DNA from: Pseudomonas luteola NBRC 103146
GTDB lineage: Bacteria; Pseudomonadota; Gammaproteobacteria; Pseudomonadales; Pseudomonadaceae
Direction of reading: 5' to 3'
DNA length: 64,000 bases
Assembly: GCF_002091675.1 (NCBI RefSeq)
Contig: NZ_BDAE01000001.1
Location: 124,001-188,000 of the forward strand
Each line of letters opens with the position of its first letter. Within the stretch, counting starts at the first letter, position 1. Both the position numbers and the translations under genes were made by a program. This document shows positions 47,236 to 55,269 of this stretch, one piece after another. The notes beneath the pieces were generated by a model, which was not told the DNA's origin, searched no databases, and saw nothing but the letters and a program-made list of their open reading frames with translations.

Positions 47236-48627
47236 TTATTCGCGGGCGTTGGGCAGGGCCAGCAGATCGATCAGGGCATTATCCAGCGTGGCGATGAGAC
47301 GATCCACGTCTGCCTCGGTGGTGTCGGGGCAGCACAACGTCATGTTGTGAAACGGCGTGATCAGGATGCCGCGATTGATCAGATACAGGTGCAGCGCCAT
47401 CTGTAATTCATCATGAAAGGCTGCCTCGGCTTCGGCACCCGTCTTGGGCGGGGTTGGGCAGAACTGAAACTCGCACCGTGCGCCCAGCTCGGTCACAGAC
47501 CACTTCAAGCCATGTCCGGCGATCAATCGGCGGAAGCCATCAGCGAGGCGCTTGGCTAGCGGCAGCATGTGGGCATAGGCAGCGGGTGTCATCACCTGTT
47601 CCAGGTTGGCGCGCATGCAGTGCATGGCCAGGGCGTTGGCGGAAAGTGTGGTGCCCATGCCGCTGTGGCCGTGTCCGTGGCTATGTGCCTGCGCCTGTTC
47701 TCGCGCTGTGTGCATGCGTTCGGCCATTTCCGCACTGCAACCAAACACGCCGCAGGGTACGCCGCCAGCGATGGGTTTGCCCATCACAAAAAAGTCTGGC
47801 TCAAGGTTCCACAGGCGGGTGCAGCCGCCAATGTCAGTAGAAATGGTATGGGTCTCGTCGATGATCAGCAGCGCGCCATACTGGCGGGTCAGCTGCCGAC
47901 ACTGTTGTAGAAAGCCCGCCTCTGGTAGGACCATGCCAATATTGGTCATGGCGGGCTCGCATAACAGCGCGCAGACATCCCCTTCAGCCAGGGCCGCCTC
48001 CAAGGCTGCCACATCGTTGAAGGAAATGGCGCGGCTGTATTCGGTCAGGTCATACGCTTGGCCAATCAGGCCGGAACGAGGCACCGTCCGACCGTTGCGG
48101 TGGCGCACCATCACATCGTCTACCGTGCCGTGGTAACAGCCATCGAATACCAGAAGCGTCTTGCGTCCGGTTACGGCACGCGCCCAGCGCAGCACGTAGC
48201 GATTAGCATCGGTTGCCGTGGCGGTGACCTGCCAATACGGCAAGCCGAAGCGTTCGGCCAGCAACTCGCCGCACACGACCGCATCCTCGCCCGGCAACAT
48301 GGTGGTAAGGCCGTTGGACGCCTGTTCGGCCAATGCCTTGGCAATGGGGTCCGGTGAGTGACCAAACATGGTGCCGGTATCGCCCAGGCAGAAGTCGATG
48401 TATTCATGGCCGTCCACGTCGTAGAAACGTGCGCCCTTGGCCTGCTCGACGAACAGGGGCACCGGCGTGGACCAGTCGGCCATCCAGTGCATGGGAACGC
48501 CTCCGTAAAGCGACTTTCGGGCGCGTTCGGCCAGTGCCACGGAGTTCGGATTGTTGGCGAGAAAACGCTCGCGCTCTTGAGCGGTAAAGGTTTCTACAGC
48601 AGATGGGTGGATGCCACTGGCGGTCAT
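47236..48627 (-). CDS. Class III aminotransferase, glutamate-1-semialdehyde-mutase-like
   Basis: 463 residues. The start at 48627 follows a GAGGTGATC ribosome site; the frame runs on 10 codons upstream. Features are the phosphate-binding ARAVTGRKTLLVFDGCYHG, LLIIDETHTIS with the PLP-pairing Asp, and the Schiff-base Lys in FVMGKPIAGG. Closest in layout to GSA-type aminotransferases but too long for HemL, and with GTMFGHSPDP near 95. Forms an operon with the glutamine synthetase-like gene, so it probably handles the same amine or its aldehyde. Confidence 0.88.
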   Translation of the reverse strand: MTASGIHPSAVETFTAQERERFLANNPNSVALAERARKSLYGGVPMHWMADWSTPVPLFVEQAKGARFYDVDGHEYIDFCLGDTGTMFGHSPDPIAKALAEQASNGLTTMLPGEDAVVCGELLAERFGLPYWQVTATATDANRYVLRWARAVTGRKTLLVFDGCYHGTVDDVMVRHRNGRTVPRSGLIGQAYDLTEYSRAISFNDVAALEAALAEGDVCALLCEPAMTNIGMVLPEAGFLQQCRQLTRQYGALLIIDETHTISTDIGGCTRLWNLEPDFFVMGKPIAGGVPCGVFGCSAEMAERMHTAREQAQAHSHGHGHSGMGTTLSANALAMHCMRANLEQVMTPAAYAHMLPLAKRLADGFRRLIAGHGLKWSVTELGARCEFQFCPTPPKTGAEAEAAFHDELQMALHLYLINRGILITPFHNMTLCCPDTTEADVDRLIATLDNALIDLLALPNARE

Positions 48628-48718
48628 GCAGATCACCTCGCTTGGACGTCTCCTCATGCTATGAGTAACCGCGTAAAACGCAAGGTGTTGGCAAGAGGCC
48701 GTTTTCTATTAGAGGGGC

Positions 48719-48751
48719 CTTACAACGTGTTCATGTCCCGGACATTGTAAG
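48719..48751. promoter_or_regulatory. Inverted repeat upstream of the GST gene
   Basis: Perfect 7-base arms CTTACAA (48719-48725) and TTGTAAG (48745-48751) with a 19-base spacer, in the divergent gap between the aminotransferase and GST genes. May be a regulator site; no family assigned. Confidence 0.3.
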
Positions 48752-48800
48752 ATGACGGTTTTGCTGCCGTGCGGCCTGACTCCTGTATGAGGTTACAGCC

Positions 48801-49424
48801 TTGATTCTCTACGATCTGGAACGATCCGGTAATTGCTACAAGATCCGTCTGCTGCTGTCTGTGCTGGAGTTGAACTATCAACGGGTCAAGGTCGATCTCA
48901 ATGCTGGCGAAAACCGGCAGCCGGAGTTTCTGGCCATCAACCCCCGGGGGCAGATTCCGGTTCTGGTGGATGACAGCGTAACGCTCTGGGACTCCACATC
49001 GATCCTGGTGTATCTGGCTCGCCAGTATGGTCGTGGCTTGTGGCTGCCTACCGATCCCGTGACCATGGCCAAGGTGATGCAGTGGCTGGCCTTCGAACAG
49101 AACGAAGGTCGCTATGGACTAGGCCGTGCCCGGTCGATCAGTCTTAACAACACGTCGGTCTTTGCGCGTACCGGCAACCTGACGGATTGTCAGGCCTTGG
49201 GTCTGGCTGGACTAGACGTTCTGGAGAAACAGCTGACTGGCGAAGAGTGGCTGGTGCCGGAAGCCGGCGGCCCGACGATTGCCGATATCGCCTGCTACCC
49301 ATACACCGCCATGGCGCCGGAAGGCGGCATTGACCTTGCCCCCTTTGTAGCCGTTCAGAAATGGCTGCGTCGTGTGCAGGCGTTGAAGGGTTATGTAGAG
49401 CTGCCAACGGCCGCTCCGGCATGA
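48801..49424 (+). CDS. Glutathione S-transferase-family protein
   Basis: 207 residues. The start is a TTG, after GAGGTTAC (ribosome-site-like); the product begins MILYDLERSGNCYKIRLLLS, the thioredoxin-like N-domain with the glutathione-contact motif PRGQIPVLVDD (about 50-60) and DSTSILVYLARQYG. The C-terminal helical domain contains GGPTIADIACYPY, with the usual Asp. Substrate unknown. It is divergent from the aminotransferase and stands alone. Confidence 0.87.
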   Translation: MILYDLERSGNCYKIRLLLSVLELNYQRVKVDLNAGENRQPEFLAINPRGQIPVLVDDSVTLWDSTSILVYLARQYGRGLWLPTDPVTMAKVMQWLAFEQNEGRYGLGRARSISLNNTSVFARTGNLTDCQALGLAGLDVLEKQLTGEEWLVPEAGGPTIADIACYPYTAMAPEGGIDLAPFVAVQKWLRRVQALKGYVELPTAAPA

Positions 49425-49450
49425 TGTATAGGTTGGATTGAGACGCCTTA

Positions 49451-49484
49451 GATTGATACCCAGCAGCCCGCTTGGGTATCAATC
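49451..49484. terminator. Stem-loop after the GST gene
   Basis: Perfect 12-base arms GATTGATACCCA / TGGGTATCAATC with a 10-base loop, 26 bases after the stop. No T run, so termination is likely only if assisted. It is preceded by AGGTTGGATTGAG, which echoes the REP-like family. Confidence 0.5.
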
Positions 49485-49529
49485 GGCTCAATGCAGATCG
49501 GACCGTAGCAGGCTTTTTGCCACTGATTT

Positions 49530-49547
49530 CTGTCATGAAAAGGTCAT
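49530..49547 (+). promoter_or_regulatory. Pho box upstream of the alkaline phosphatase gene
   Basis: CTGTCAT (49530-49536), four bases, AGGTCAT (49541-49547). The first half is a perfect PhoB half-site, the second matches at five of seven positions. It lies 69-86 bases before the ATG. Implies induction by phosphate starvation through PhoBR. Confidence 0.75.
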
Positions 49548-49615
49548 CTGAGCACGGCACTTTTGGCAGGCCTTGAAACAATCAAGCGCTTGGATCACTG
49601 TCAAAAGGATATTCA

Positions 49616-51085
49616 ATGAAGACGATGCCCGCCCGTTGGTCTCAAACGGCCGCACTGTCCACCTCTCTGGTTGCCTCTGCACTGCTCACCGCCTGCGCCA
49701 CGCATACCACTCCTCCCGCTTCCACTGACACCAACAAGGCCGCTCCGGCCAGCTTTTATGCTCGGGGTGCGGCTGGCGACCTCGCCCAGCATGGTGGTGC
49801 CCGTCGATTGGACGGCGACCTGACACAAGCCTTGAAAGCAACGCTTTCCGATCGGCCTGCCAAGAACGTAATCCTGCTGATTGGCGATGGCATGGGTGAT
49901 TCGGAGATCACGATCGCGCGCAATTACGCTGAAGGTGCAGGCGGCTATTTCAAAGGCATTGATGCCCTGCCGGTCACGGGCCAGTACACCCACTATTCAC
50001 TGGATCGCAAGACGGGCAAGCCTGACTATGTAACCGACTCAGCGGCGTCTGGTAGCGCCTGGGCAACCGGCACCAAGACATATAACGGTGCCATCAGTGT
50101 CGACATCAAAGGACAACCACAAAAGACATTACTGGAGTTGGCGAAAACAGCCGGGAAGGCGACTGGAAACGTCTCCACCGCTGAAATCCAGGACGCAACG
50201 CCTGCTGTGTTGGTCGCCCATGTAACCGGACGTAAATGCTACGGTCCGGTTGCCACCAGTAAGCAGTGCCCTACCAATGCGCTGGAAAATGGCGGTGAAG
50301 GTTCGATTACCGAACAGCTTTTGAACACACGCCCTGATGTTACGCTCGGCGGCGGCGCAGCGAGCTTCGCCGAAACGGCCCGTGCCGGACAGTGGCGGGG
50401 CCAGACGCTCTTGCAGCAGGCCCAAGTACGCGGTTATCGCGTAGTGAATGACCTTGATTCGCTTAAATCAATTTCTCAGGCCAACCAGCAACAGCCGCTG
50501 CTCGGGCTCTTTTCCTCTGGCAACATGCCGGTACGCTGGATGGGACCAAAAGCCAGTTACCATGGGAACATTGATCAGCCAGCCGTTACGTGTCGCGTTA
50601 ACTCCGAGCGGACGGCCAGCATGCCAACGTTGGCAGACATGACACAAAAGGCCATTGAGCTACTTAATCAGAACGACAAGGGCTTTTTCCTGCAGGTAGA
50701 AGGGGCCTCCATCGACAAAGCTGATCATGCGGCTAATCCCTGCGGCCAGATCGGTGAGACCGTAGACCTCGACGAGGCGGTGCAAAAGGCGCTGGCTTTT
50801 GCCAAGGCTGACGGTAATACGCTGGTTATTGTGACGGCGGATCATGCCCACTCCAGCCAGATCGTCTATCCCGATGTGAAAGCGCCCGGCCTGACCCAAG
50901 CCCTGAACACGCGTGACGGTGCAGTCATGACGGTCAGCTACGGCAACTCTGAAGAAAGCGACCAAGGCCATACCGGCGCGCAGCTACGGATTGCTGCTTA
51001 CGGTCCTGGCGCCGCCAACGTGTCCGGTCTGACTGATCAGACGGATCTTTTCTTTACCATCCGCAATGCCCTGCAATTGCCCTGA
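49616..51085 (+). CDS. phoA: Alkaline phosphatase, predicted lipoprotein
   Basis: PhoA-type zinc metalloenzyme that releases phosphate from organic esters. 489 residues. The signal peptide ends in a lipobox, LLTAC (Cys27), so it should be lipid-anchored, with Ala after the Cys favouring the outer membrane. Nucleophile Ser142 lies in DSAASGSAW. Other ligands are in [23 protein letters not shown] and [10 protein letters not shown]. Controlled by the Pho box upstream. The lipobox is unusual for PhoA and may place the enzyme at the surface. Confidence 0.93.
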   Translation: MKTMPARWSQTAALSTSLVASALLTACATHTTPPASTDTNKAAPASFYARGAAGDLAQHGGARRLDGDLTQALKATLSDRPAKNVILLIGDGMGDSEITIARNYAEGAGGYFKGIDALPVTGQYTHYSLDRKTGKPDYVTDSAASGSAWATGTKTYNGAISVDIKGQPQKTLLELAKTAGKATGNVSTAEIQDATPAVLVAHVTGRKCYGPVATSKQCPTNALENGGEGSITEQLLNTRPDVTLGGGAASFAETARAGQWRGQTLLQQAQVRGYRVVNDLDSLKSISQANQQQPLLGLFSSGNMPVRWMGPKASYHGNIDQPAVTCRVNSERTASMPTLADMTQKAIELLNQNDKGFFLQVEGASIDKADHAANPCGQIGETVDLDEAVQKALAFAKADGNTLVIVTADHAHSSQIVYPDVKAPGLTQALNTRDGAVMTVSYGNSEESDQGHTGAQLRIAAYGPGAANVSGLTDQTDLFFTIRNALQLP

Positions 51086-51129
51086 CAAAGGCTACTGTGT
51101 AGCGCTACTCAATGGAGCATGCTTCGTTA

Positions 51130-51155
51130 GGTAGCGCTACGCTTTACCCAACCTA
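51130..51155 (-). repeat. REP-like repeat, divergent copy
   Basis: On the minus strand it starts GTAGGTTGGGTAAAGCGTAG and runs on into the GTAGCGCTAC palindrome. It keeps the GGTTGGGT start of the family but the second half differs. A further GTAGCGCTAC lies near 51100. Located between phoA and the acetyltransferase gene, both 3' ends. Confidence 0.4.
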
Positions 51156-51209
51156 CAATTCAGAATGGCAGGCATGTGTCATGCGGCGATACCTAACGGT
51201 ACGATTTGA

Positions 51210-51692
51210 TCAAAGCGCGCGGAACATCACGTAGCAGTCCACCAGCCCCTGGGTGCGGTGACGGTAGGCCTTGGGCAGCGTGCCGACGACCTCAAAACCA
51301 TGCTTTTTCCACAGGGCAACCGCCACCTGATTGGTGGAGACCACCGAGTTGAACTGCATTGCGAGAAAGCCCAGCTCGCGCCCCATATCCAGTGAATGGG
51401 CGCACAAGGCACTGGCGACTCCCTGCCCGCGTGCGGCTTCGGCAGTCATGTAGCCGCAGTTGCACACATGGCTGCCCGGCCCGGCGGCATTGGGCTTGAT
51501 GTAATAGGTACCCAGAATCTGCCCGTCCCGCTCAGCGACAAAGGTGGCCTTGGGTAGCTCGACCCAGAGCTTCCAGGCGGCGTCACGGTCCATGGCCGGA
51601 TCAAGCGCATAGGTTTCCTGGCTTTGGACGACTGCCTGGATGATCGGCCAGACCTGATCAAAGTCAGCGGCGGTAATGGGACGAATATTCAT
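51210..51692 (-). CDS. GNAT-family N-acetyltransferase
   Basis: 160 residues, starting at the ATG at 51692 after a GCAGGAGTACTC site. Acetyl-CoA-binding motif A is ARGQGVASALCAHSLDMGRE. The N-terminus IRPITAADFDQVWPIIQ is typical. Substrate unknown. It is divergent from the plus-strand operon that starts at 51911 and may or may not belong to that cluster. Confidence 0.88.
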   Translation of the reverse strand: MNIRPITAADFDQVWPIIQAVVQSQETYALDPAMDRDAAWKLWVELPKATFVAERDGQILGTYYIKPNAAGPGSHVCNCGYMTAEAARGQGVASALCAHSLDMGRELGFLAMQFNSVVSTNQVAVALWKKHGFEVVGTLPKAYRHRTQGLVDCYVMFRAL

Positions 51693-51743
51693 AAGAGTAC
51701 TCCTGCGTTCGTTCTGGCTTTGATAATGCCAGCTCACGCCTGA

Positions 51744-51769
51744 AAACGTTACGTTTGTCGCTTCGCGAA
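51744..51769. promoter_or_regulatory. Palindromes in the divergent promoter gap before the aminotransferase operon
   Basis: AAACGT-T-ACGTTT (51744-51756) and TTCGCGAA (51762-51769) lie close together, with the motif GAAACGTT repeated nearby. About 140-165 bases before the operon start at 51911, 50-75 before the acetyltransferase start. Candidate operator for the cluster; regulator not identified. Confidence 0.3.
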
Positions 51770-51910
51770 ACGTTCTGTTTCATCTCCACACTTTGCACAC
51801 AATCCCTCGACAGGCCAGCAAGGTTGCCTTTGCACAATGCAGGGCAGTTGTCATCGCGCGTCTGCTGTAGACCACGGTGATCCTCACCCAATCGCAGTCT
51901 GGAGCAATCC

Positions 51911-53281
51911 ATGAACAACGAAGCCTTGCTGGCTGACGAAGCCAAATACTGTTCTTTTGGCGACACCGTCCACTACGTTAATCCGCCCAAGATTTTTACT
52001 GGCTGCGAAGGCAGCTACATGTATGACGCCGAGGGTACGCCCTACCTCGACCTGCAGATGTGGTACTCGGCCGTCAACTTCGGCTACAAGAACCCGCGTC
52101 TCGACGCCGTGATGCGCAAGCAGCTGGACGTCCTGCCCCAGGTTGCCAGCCAGTATCTACACCCGACCAAGATCGAGCTGGCCAAGACCATCGCTCAGGA
52201 CGCCGAGCGCAAGTTTGGTTTGCCGGGCCGCGTGCATTTCAACGTTGGCGGTTCGCAGTCCGTTGAGGATTCGCTCAAGATCGTCCGTAACGCTACCGGC
52301 GGCAAGAGCCTGATGTTTGCCTTCGAAGGTGGCTACCATGGCCGTACGCTGGGCGCATCGAGCATTACCTCCAGCTACCGCTACCGTCGCCGTTACGGCC
52401 ACTTTGGCGAGCGCGCCAACTTCGTGCCGTTCCCTTATCCCTTCCGCCGCCCGAAAGGCATGACGGCCGAAGAGTACGGCGAGCACCTGGTGAAGGACTT
52501 TGCCCGTAAGTTCGAGAACGAATACCACGCGGTATGGGACCCCAAGGCGAAGGAGTCGGAATATGCGGCCTTCTACGTCGAGGCTATCCAGGGCACCGGC
52601 GGCTATATCGTTCCACCGAAAAACTACTATACCGGCCTGAAAAAGGTCTTGGACGATCACGGCATCCTGCTGGTGGTCGACGAGATCCAGATGGGCTTCT
52701 ACCGTACCGGCAAGCTGTGGTCGATCGAGCATTTTGGCGTGAAGCCGGACATCATCGTCTTCGGCAAGGCGCTCACCAACGGCATGAACCCGCTGGGCGG
52801 TGTGTGGGTCCGTGAAGAGCTGATCAACCCCGATGTATTCCCGCCGGGTTCCACGCACTCCACCTTCGCGTCCAACCCGCTGGGTACGGCGCTGGGCCTC
52901 GAAACCCTGCGCATGACCTCGGAAGTAGACTACGAAAAGCATGTGATGGACCGTGGTGCGTACTTCCTGGAAGGCCTGAAGGACCTCCAGAAGCGTCACA
53001 AGGAAATCGGTGATGTCGACGGTCTGGGGCTGGCCCTGCGCGCCGAGATCTGCACCGAGGACGGCTTTACCCCGAACCGCGAGCTGTTGGACAAGATGGT
53101 GGACATCGGTCTGGCTGGCGATCTCGAATACAAGGGTAAGAAGACCGGTCTGGTGCTGGACGTGGGCGGCTACTACAAGAACGTCATCACGTTTGCACCG
53201 TCGCTGGAAATCTCCTTCGCCGAGATCGATCAGGCGATGGTACTGCTTGACCAGTTGATCACTCGCGCCAAGCAGGCCTGA
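51911..53281 (+). CDS. Class III PLP aminotransferase heading the plus-strand operon
   Basis: 456 residues. Omega-amino acid/ornithine-type aminotransferase fold. Motifs are FEGGYHGRTLGASS, LLVVDEIQMGFYRTG with the PLP-pairing Asp, and Schiff-base Lys in IIVFGKALTNGM. The conserved STHSTFASNPLG binds the PLP phosphate across the dimer. Amino donor and acceptor unknown. Codon use is strongly biased toward frequent codons, suggesting high expression. It leads a three-gene operon with a FemAB-like and a ureohydrolase-like gene, so its product is probably the scaffold those enzymes modify (inference). Confidence 0.9.
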   Translation: MNNEALLADEAKYCSFGDTVHYVNPPKIFTGCEGSYMYDAEGTPYLDLQMWYSAVNFGYKNPRLDAVMRKQLDVLPQVASQYLHPTKIELAKTIAQDAERKFGLPGRVHFNVGGSQSVEDSLKIVRNATGGKSLMFAFEGGYHGRTLGASSITSSYRYRRRYGHFGERANFVPFPYPFRRPKGMTAEEYGEHLVKDFARKFENEYHAVWDPKAKESEYAAFYVEAIQGTGGYIVPPKNYYTGLKKVLDDHGILLVVDEIQMGFYRTGKLWSIEHFGVKPDIIVFGKALTNGMNPLGGVWVREELINPDVFPPGSTHSTFASNPLGTALGLETLRMTSEVDYEKHVMDRGAYFLEGLKDLQKRHKEIGDVDGLGLALRAEICTEDGFTPNRELLDKMVDIGLAGDLEYKGKKTGLVLDVGGYYKNVITFAPSLEISFAEIDQAMVLLDQLITRAKQA

Positions 53282-53285
53282 CGCG

Positions 53286-54398
53286 GTGGGGCTCGAACAA
53301 AGGCCCGGCTCTGCCGGGCCGCTGTACGGCAATCAGCTCGAGCCTGGGGCGCTGATCGATCAGTTCAGCGCTCATCCGCCCGAAGGGTTTCAGGTGCTGC
53401 GCCTGCCCCAGGCCACACCGGGCTTCGAGGCGGAGTTCGATCTGCTGACTACAGTAGACGGATCGCTCAAGCGCAGGATCGAATCACTTCCCCTTTATCG
53501 CCATTGGTCCAAATGGCTGCGTATCCGTACGGCCTTCATCGGCACGACGGTTTCCGAATATGCCCTCTTCCCGGCAGCCTGGTCGGCCCGCTCGCTGGTC
53601 AAGCGTCTGCGTAAGGCGCTGGGGTGGTGCTATCCGATGATGATCATCAAGGATATTCCCCAAGACTCCCCCCTGCTGGACGACTCGGCCAACCTGTATG
53701 CGGAGCGGCTGCTTGAGGCCTGCAAGGCAGAGAGTTTCGTTCTGGTTGAAGGTCAGGCGCTGGCCTATGTACCCATCGATTTCGCCTCCGTGGAGGAATA
53801 CCTGGGCCGTCTTTCGTCGAGCCGCCGCAAGGATATTCGCCGTAAATGGCGCAAGCGCGAGGCGTTGACGATTCGTGAGGTGCCGACAGGCGATGCGCAG
53901 TTCCAGCTTGACGCCTTGATCGACGAATACTACCGGCTATACCTGAATGTGTACGACCAGAGCGAGATTCACTTCGATCGTCTGTCTCGAGGGTTTTTCG
54001 AGCAGATGCTGCGAGATGCAGGCAGCGGTGGAATGGTCTTCGAGTATCGCCATGAAGATCGTCTGATCGGCTATAACGTGTGCTTCGTGCATGACGGCAA
54101 GCTGATCGACAAGTACATCGGGCTGCAATATCCCGAAGCCCGGTCGTTCAACCTGTACTTCATCAGTTGGCTCATCAATCTGGACTATGCCCTCAGCCAC
54201 GGCCTGACCCATTACGTAGCCGGCTGGACAGACCCGGAAATCAAATCCTACCTGGGTGCTTCCTTTACTTTCACCTGTCACGCCGTCTATGTGCGCAACA
54301 CCCTGTTGCGTGGCCTGGCGCGACGCTTTTCCCGGTACTTTGAAAGTGACCGCCAATGGAGTGACAGCCGTGAACCAGCCTATCGTTCTGGATCTTGA
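53286..54398 (+). CDS. FemAB/GNAT-like acyl- or aminoacyltransferase
   Basis: 370 residues; GTG start 4 bases after the aminotransferase stop. The first 170 residues contain an AEFDLLT...KRLRKALGWCY region, and the second half is a GNAT-like fold: RKDIRRKWRKREALTIREV, EYRHEDRLIGYNVCFVHDG, KYIGLQYPEARSFNLYF. This double arrangement is what FemAB/peptidoglycan-bridge transferases and related amidoligase-like proteins show. It may attach an aminoacyl or acyl group. Acceptor unknown. The downstream gene starts inside its 3' end. Confidence 0.75.
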   Translation: MGLEQRPGSAGPLYGNQLEPGALIDQFSAHPPEGFQVLRLPQATPGFEAEFDLLTTVDGSLKRRIESLPLYRHWSKWLRIRTAFIGTTVSEYALFPAAWSARSLVKRLRKALGWCYPMMIIKDIPQDSPLLDDSANLYAERLLEACKAESFVLVEGQALAYVPIDFASVEEYLGRLSSSRRKDIRRKWRKREALTIREVPTGDAQFQLDALIDEYYRLYLNVYDQSEIHFDRLSRGFFEQMLRDAGSGGMVFEYRHEDRLIGYNVCFVHDGKLIDKYIGLQYPEARSFNLYFISWLINLDYALSHGLTHYVAGWTDPEIKSYLGASFTFTCHAVYVRNTLLRGLARRFSRYFESDRQWSDSREPAYRSGS

Positions 54399-55269
54399 TG
54401 GCTCTATCGGTGCAGTAGACAACGCCCTGCGCCTGGACCTGCGTGACTGGCAGGCACGGGTGCGGTTTGGCTGCCGCGTCTCGACTCTCGATGCCTTCGG
54501 CCGTGATGTGGTGGCCCGCCTACCCGTTAACCACGGCCCTGTACTGATGGGTAGTGGTGATTTTCATCATTTGAGCTGGCCGCTCATTGCCCGGCAGACA
54601 TCCCGTACATGGGGCGTTCGGGTCGTAGTGTTCGATAATCACCCGGACAACATGCGTTATCTGTTTGGTATCCATTGCGGTTCCTGGGTGCGTCGTGTCG
54701 CCCTGTTGCCGCAGGTCAGCCACGTTCATGTGGTGGGTATCACCTCGCCAGACATCGGCCGTGGGCATGCCTGGGAGAATTACCTGACGCCACTGCGCAG
54801 CGGCAAGCTGAGCTACTGGAGCCTGGGGGTGGATACGGGCTGGGCGCGTTGGCTGGGCGTGCAGTCAGCCTTTCGCAACTTTGCCGATGCCGATACCCTG
54901 GCCGACACTTTGAGTGAGCTGCTGATCCGCGAGCAGCAGCCGACGTACTTGTCCATCGACAAGGACGTTTTCAGTCCTTCGGTCGTCCGCACCAACTGGG
55001 ATCAGGGTGTCATGCTTGAGCATCATGTCATGCAGGCGATTGAGGTCTTGAAGGGGCAGCTCTTGGGCAGTGATATCACCGGTGATGTCTCGGTCTATCG
55101 GCACCCCAGTGCCTGGAAGCGTTGGCTAAGCGCCGGCGATGGCCAGACGCTGGAAATACCTGATTTGACCTTACAATCCTGGCAGGTGGAGCAGCATGTG
55201 CTCAATCAGCGTCTGGTTAGTCGGCTGAACACGGCGCAGGGCTATGAGCGCGTCATGCGCTCGGCGTGA
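54370..55269 (+). CDS. Ureohydrolase-fold (arginase-like) protein
   Basis: 299 residues; GTG start at 54370 after a GGAG site 8 bases upstream, overlapping the previous gene by 29 bases. Ligands of the binuclear Mn site can be matched: His in MGSGDFHHLSW, DNHPDN (DxHxD) near 96, and SIDKDVFSP (DxD) near 200. The rest diverges from arginase and agmatinase, so the substrate may be a different guanidino or amidine group. The 3' end overlaps the converging aminotransferase gene by 28 bases. Its presence suggests a guanidine or urea chemistry step in the pathway. Confidence 0.75.
   Translation: MNQPIVLDLDGSIGAVDNALRLDLRDWQARVRFGCRVSTLDAFGRDVVARLPVNHGPVLMGSGDFHHLSWPLIARQTSRTWGVRVVVFDNHPDNMRYLFGIHCGSWVRRVALLPQVSHVHVVGITSPDIGRGHAWENYLTPLRSGKLSYWSLGVDTGWARWLGVQSAFRNFADADTLADTLSELLIREQQPTYLSIDKDVFSPSVVRTNWDQGVMLEHHVMQAIEVLKGQLLGSDITGDVSVYRHPSAWKRWLSAGDGQTLEIPDLTLQSWQVEQHVLNQRLVSRLNTAQGYERVMRSA

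Noticed and set aside
52157-53332. 391-codon open frame on the minus strand opposite the class III aminotransferase
   Set aside because: The plus-strand frame has clear PLP motifs, and the minus-strand protein has no recognisable domain. High-GC genes often have long open antisense frames.
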